The notes beneath the pieces were generated by a model. It saw only the letters and a list, made by a program, of their open reading frames with translations. It was not told the DNA's origin and ran no database searches. A stretch of 6,908 bases of DNA, taken from the NCBI GenBank assembly GCA_028684345.1, contig JAQUGB010000094.1, forward strand, positions 1 to 6,908, written 5' to 3'. This DNA comes from Tepidiphilus sp. Its GTDB lineage: Bacteria; Pseudomonadota; Gammaproteobacteria; Burkholderiales; Rhodocyclaceae. A program made the position numbers and the translations under genes. Shown here piece after piece: positions 6,065 through 6,908 of this stretch. Numbering within the stretch: the first letter of the stretch is position 1; the number at the start of each line of letters is the position of its first letter.

Positions 6065-6908
6065 TCAGGAGGGAAGACCGGTGGTGCGTTTGGCGTGCGC
6101 GAGCACCTGGGCCACGGCACAGGAGGCGGCGCGCGTCTCGGGGGTGTCGGCGCGGCTGGTAAGCACGATGGGGACCTTGGCTCCCAGCACGATGCCAGCC
6201 ATCAGGGCATTGGCGAGGTATTCGAGCTGTTTGGCCACCATGTTGCCGGCTTCCAGGTCGGGCACGACGAGGATGTCTGCATTGCCCGCTACCGCCGAGC
6301 GGATGCCCTTGATGCGGGCGGCGACCTGCGAGACGGCGTTGTCGAACGCGAGCGGCCCGTCGAGCAGCCCACCTTTGATCTGTCCCCGGTCGGCCATCTT
6401 GCACAGGGCGGCGGCGTCGATCGTCGAGCGGATCTTCGAGGTGACGGTCTCCACCGCCGAGAGAATGGCGACTTTCGGCTCGGCGATACCCAGCGCATGG
6501 GCGAGGTCGATGGCATTTTGCACGATGTCGACTTTCTCTTCCAGCGTGGGCTCGATGTTGACGGCGGCGTCGGTGATCATCAGCGGCCGGGGATAGGTGG
6601 GCACGTCGGCGAGGAAGACATGGCTGATGCGCCGCGCGGTGCGCAGCCCTTTTTCCTTGTCCACCACCGCCGACATGAGCTCGTCGGTGTGCAGCGACCC
6701 TTTCATGAGGGCCTCCGCCTTGCCTTCGCGGCACAGCTGCACGGCGACTTCCGCCGATGCGTGCGAGTGCGGCGTATCGACGATCTGCAGGCCGGAGAGG
6801 TCGGCGCCGAGCGCCTGCGCCGCCGCGAGGATCTTCGCCTCGGGCCCGACGAGGATGGGGCGGATGATGCCGGCCTGCATCGCCTCGAGCGCTCCGCCCA
6901 GCGAGGGT
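6065..6908 (-). CDS. Phosphate acetyl/butyryltransferase domain, N-terminus off window (probable MaoC-Pta bifunctional protein)
   Basis: C-terminal 280 residues of a phosphotransacylase, which converts acyl-CoA + phosphate to acyl-phosphate + CoA. The frame is open to the window edge: upstream of Met 6880 it reads PSLGGALEA, an expected continuation of the domain, so Met 6880 is internal and the start lies beyond 6908. Family blocks include MKGSLHTDELMSAVV, the TYPRPLMITDAAVNIEP stretch, SAVETVTSKIRST, KGGLLDGPLAFDNAV, DILVVPDLEAGNM and GIVLGAKVPIVLTSRAD. This spelling is closest in memory to the Pta half of proteins annotated as bifunctional enoyl-CoA hydratase/phosphate acetyltransferase, which carry an N-terminal MaoC hot-dog domain and often precede ackA in proteobacteria. 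It could instead be a stand-alone Ptb-like enzyme. With AckA 18 nt downstream it would make ATP from acyl-CoA, or activate the acid in reverse. Chain-length preference is unknown. Confidence 0.92.
   Translation of the reverse strand, partial: PSLGGALEAMQAGIIRPILVGPEAKILAAAQALGADLSGLQIVDTPHSHASAEVAVQLCREGKAEALMKGSLHTDELMSAVVDKEKGLRTARRISHVFLADVPTYPRPLMITDAAVNIEPTLEEKVDIVQNAIDLAHALGIAEPKVAILSAVETVTSKIRSTIDAAALCKMADRGQIKGGLLDGPLAFDNAVSQVAARIKGIRSAVAGNADILVVPDLEAGNMVAKQLEYLANALMAGIVLGAKVPIVLTSRADTPETRAASCAVAQVLAHAKRTTGLPS

Noticed and set aside
5964..6596. A 210-codon plus-strand frame antisense to ackA and the transferase.
   Set aside because: It spans the junction of two genes with firm homology on the other strand, is Ser/Ala/Thr/Arg-rich and has no recognisable motif.
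1..6908. Search for mobile elements, tRNA/rRNA genes, CRISPR repeats, toxin-antitoxin pairs or a defence system.
   Set aside because: Coding density is near complete with recognised housekeeping genes. No repeat arrays, transposase motifs, tRNA-like cloverleafs or small unassigned genes were found by reading both strands.

Overview
The window is GC-rich (clearly above 60% G+C), densely packed bacterial chromosome. Gene families, motif spellings and gene order (a nitrilase-family amidase next to tldD; proS followed by a small secreted lytic transglycosylase; an acyl-phosphate transferase followed by acetate kinase) point to a Pseudomonadota member, most likely a betaproteobacterium. That placement is inferred from remembered family resemblance, not from a database search. 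Nothing here suggests a phage, plasmid or other mobile element: there is no transposase, integrase, tRNA, rRNA, CRISPR array or long direct repeat.

There are two convergent blocks. On the plus strand (about 20-2336) lie a carbon-nitrogen hydrolase resembling deaminated-glutathione amidase and tldD, the zinc-peptidase subunit of TldD/TldE. They overlap by ATGA and should be co-transcribed. On the minus strand, in transcription order from the right edge, lie a phosphate acetyl/butyryltransferase domain (running off the window at 6908), ackA (acetate kinase), proS (prolyl-tRNA synthetase with editing domain) and a secreted SLT-type lytic transglycosylase. The transferase and AckA form the acyl-CoA to acyl-phosphate to acid + ATP pathway. 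proS and the transglycosylase are housekeeping genes with no obvious biochemical link to it.

Packing is very tight. Non-coding gaps are only 18 nt (6047-6064) and 92 nt (2971-3062), so no stretch over 300 bases lacks a gene. The junctions are the most informative parts. ackA overlaps proS by ATGA, and proS lacks a Shine-Dalgarno sequence. The last ~19 codons of ackA look like a non-family tail laid over an extended -10 promoter element for proS. The transglycosylase ends inside the last codons of the convergent tldD. Its own start is ambiguous between a signal-peptide ATG and a GTG that overlaps the proS stop.

I looked for an undescribed system and did not find one: every gene belongs to a known family with its key residues intact. 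The findings concern gene-boundary architecture and regulation and are of modest interest.
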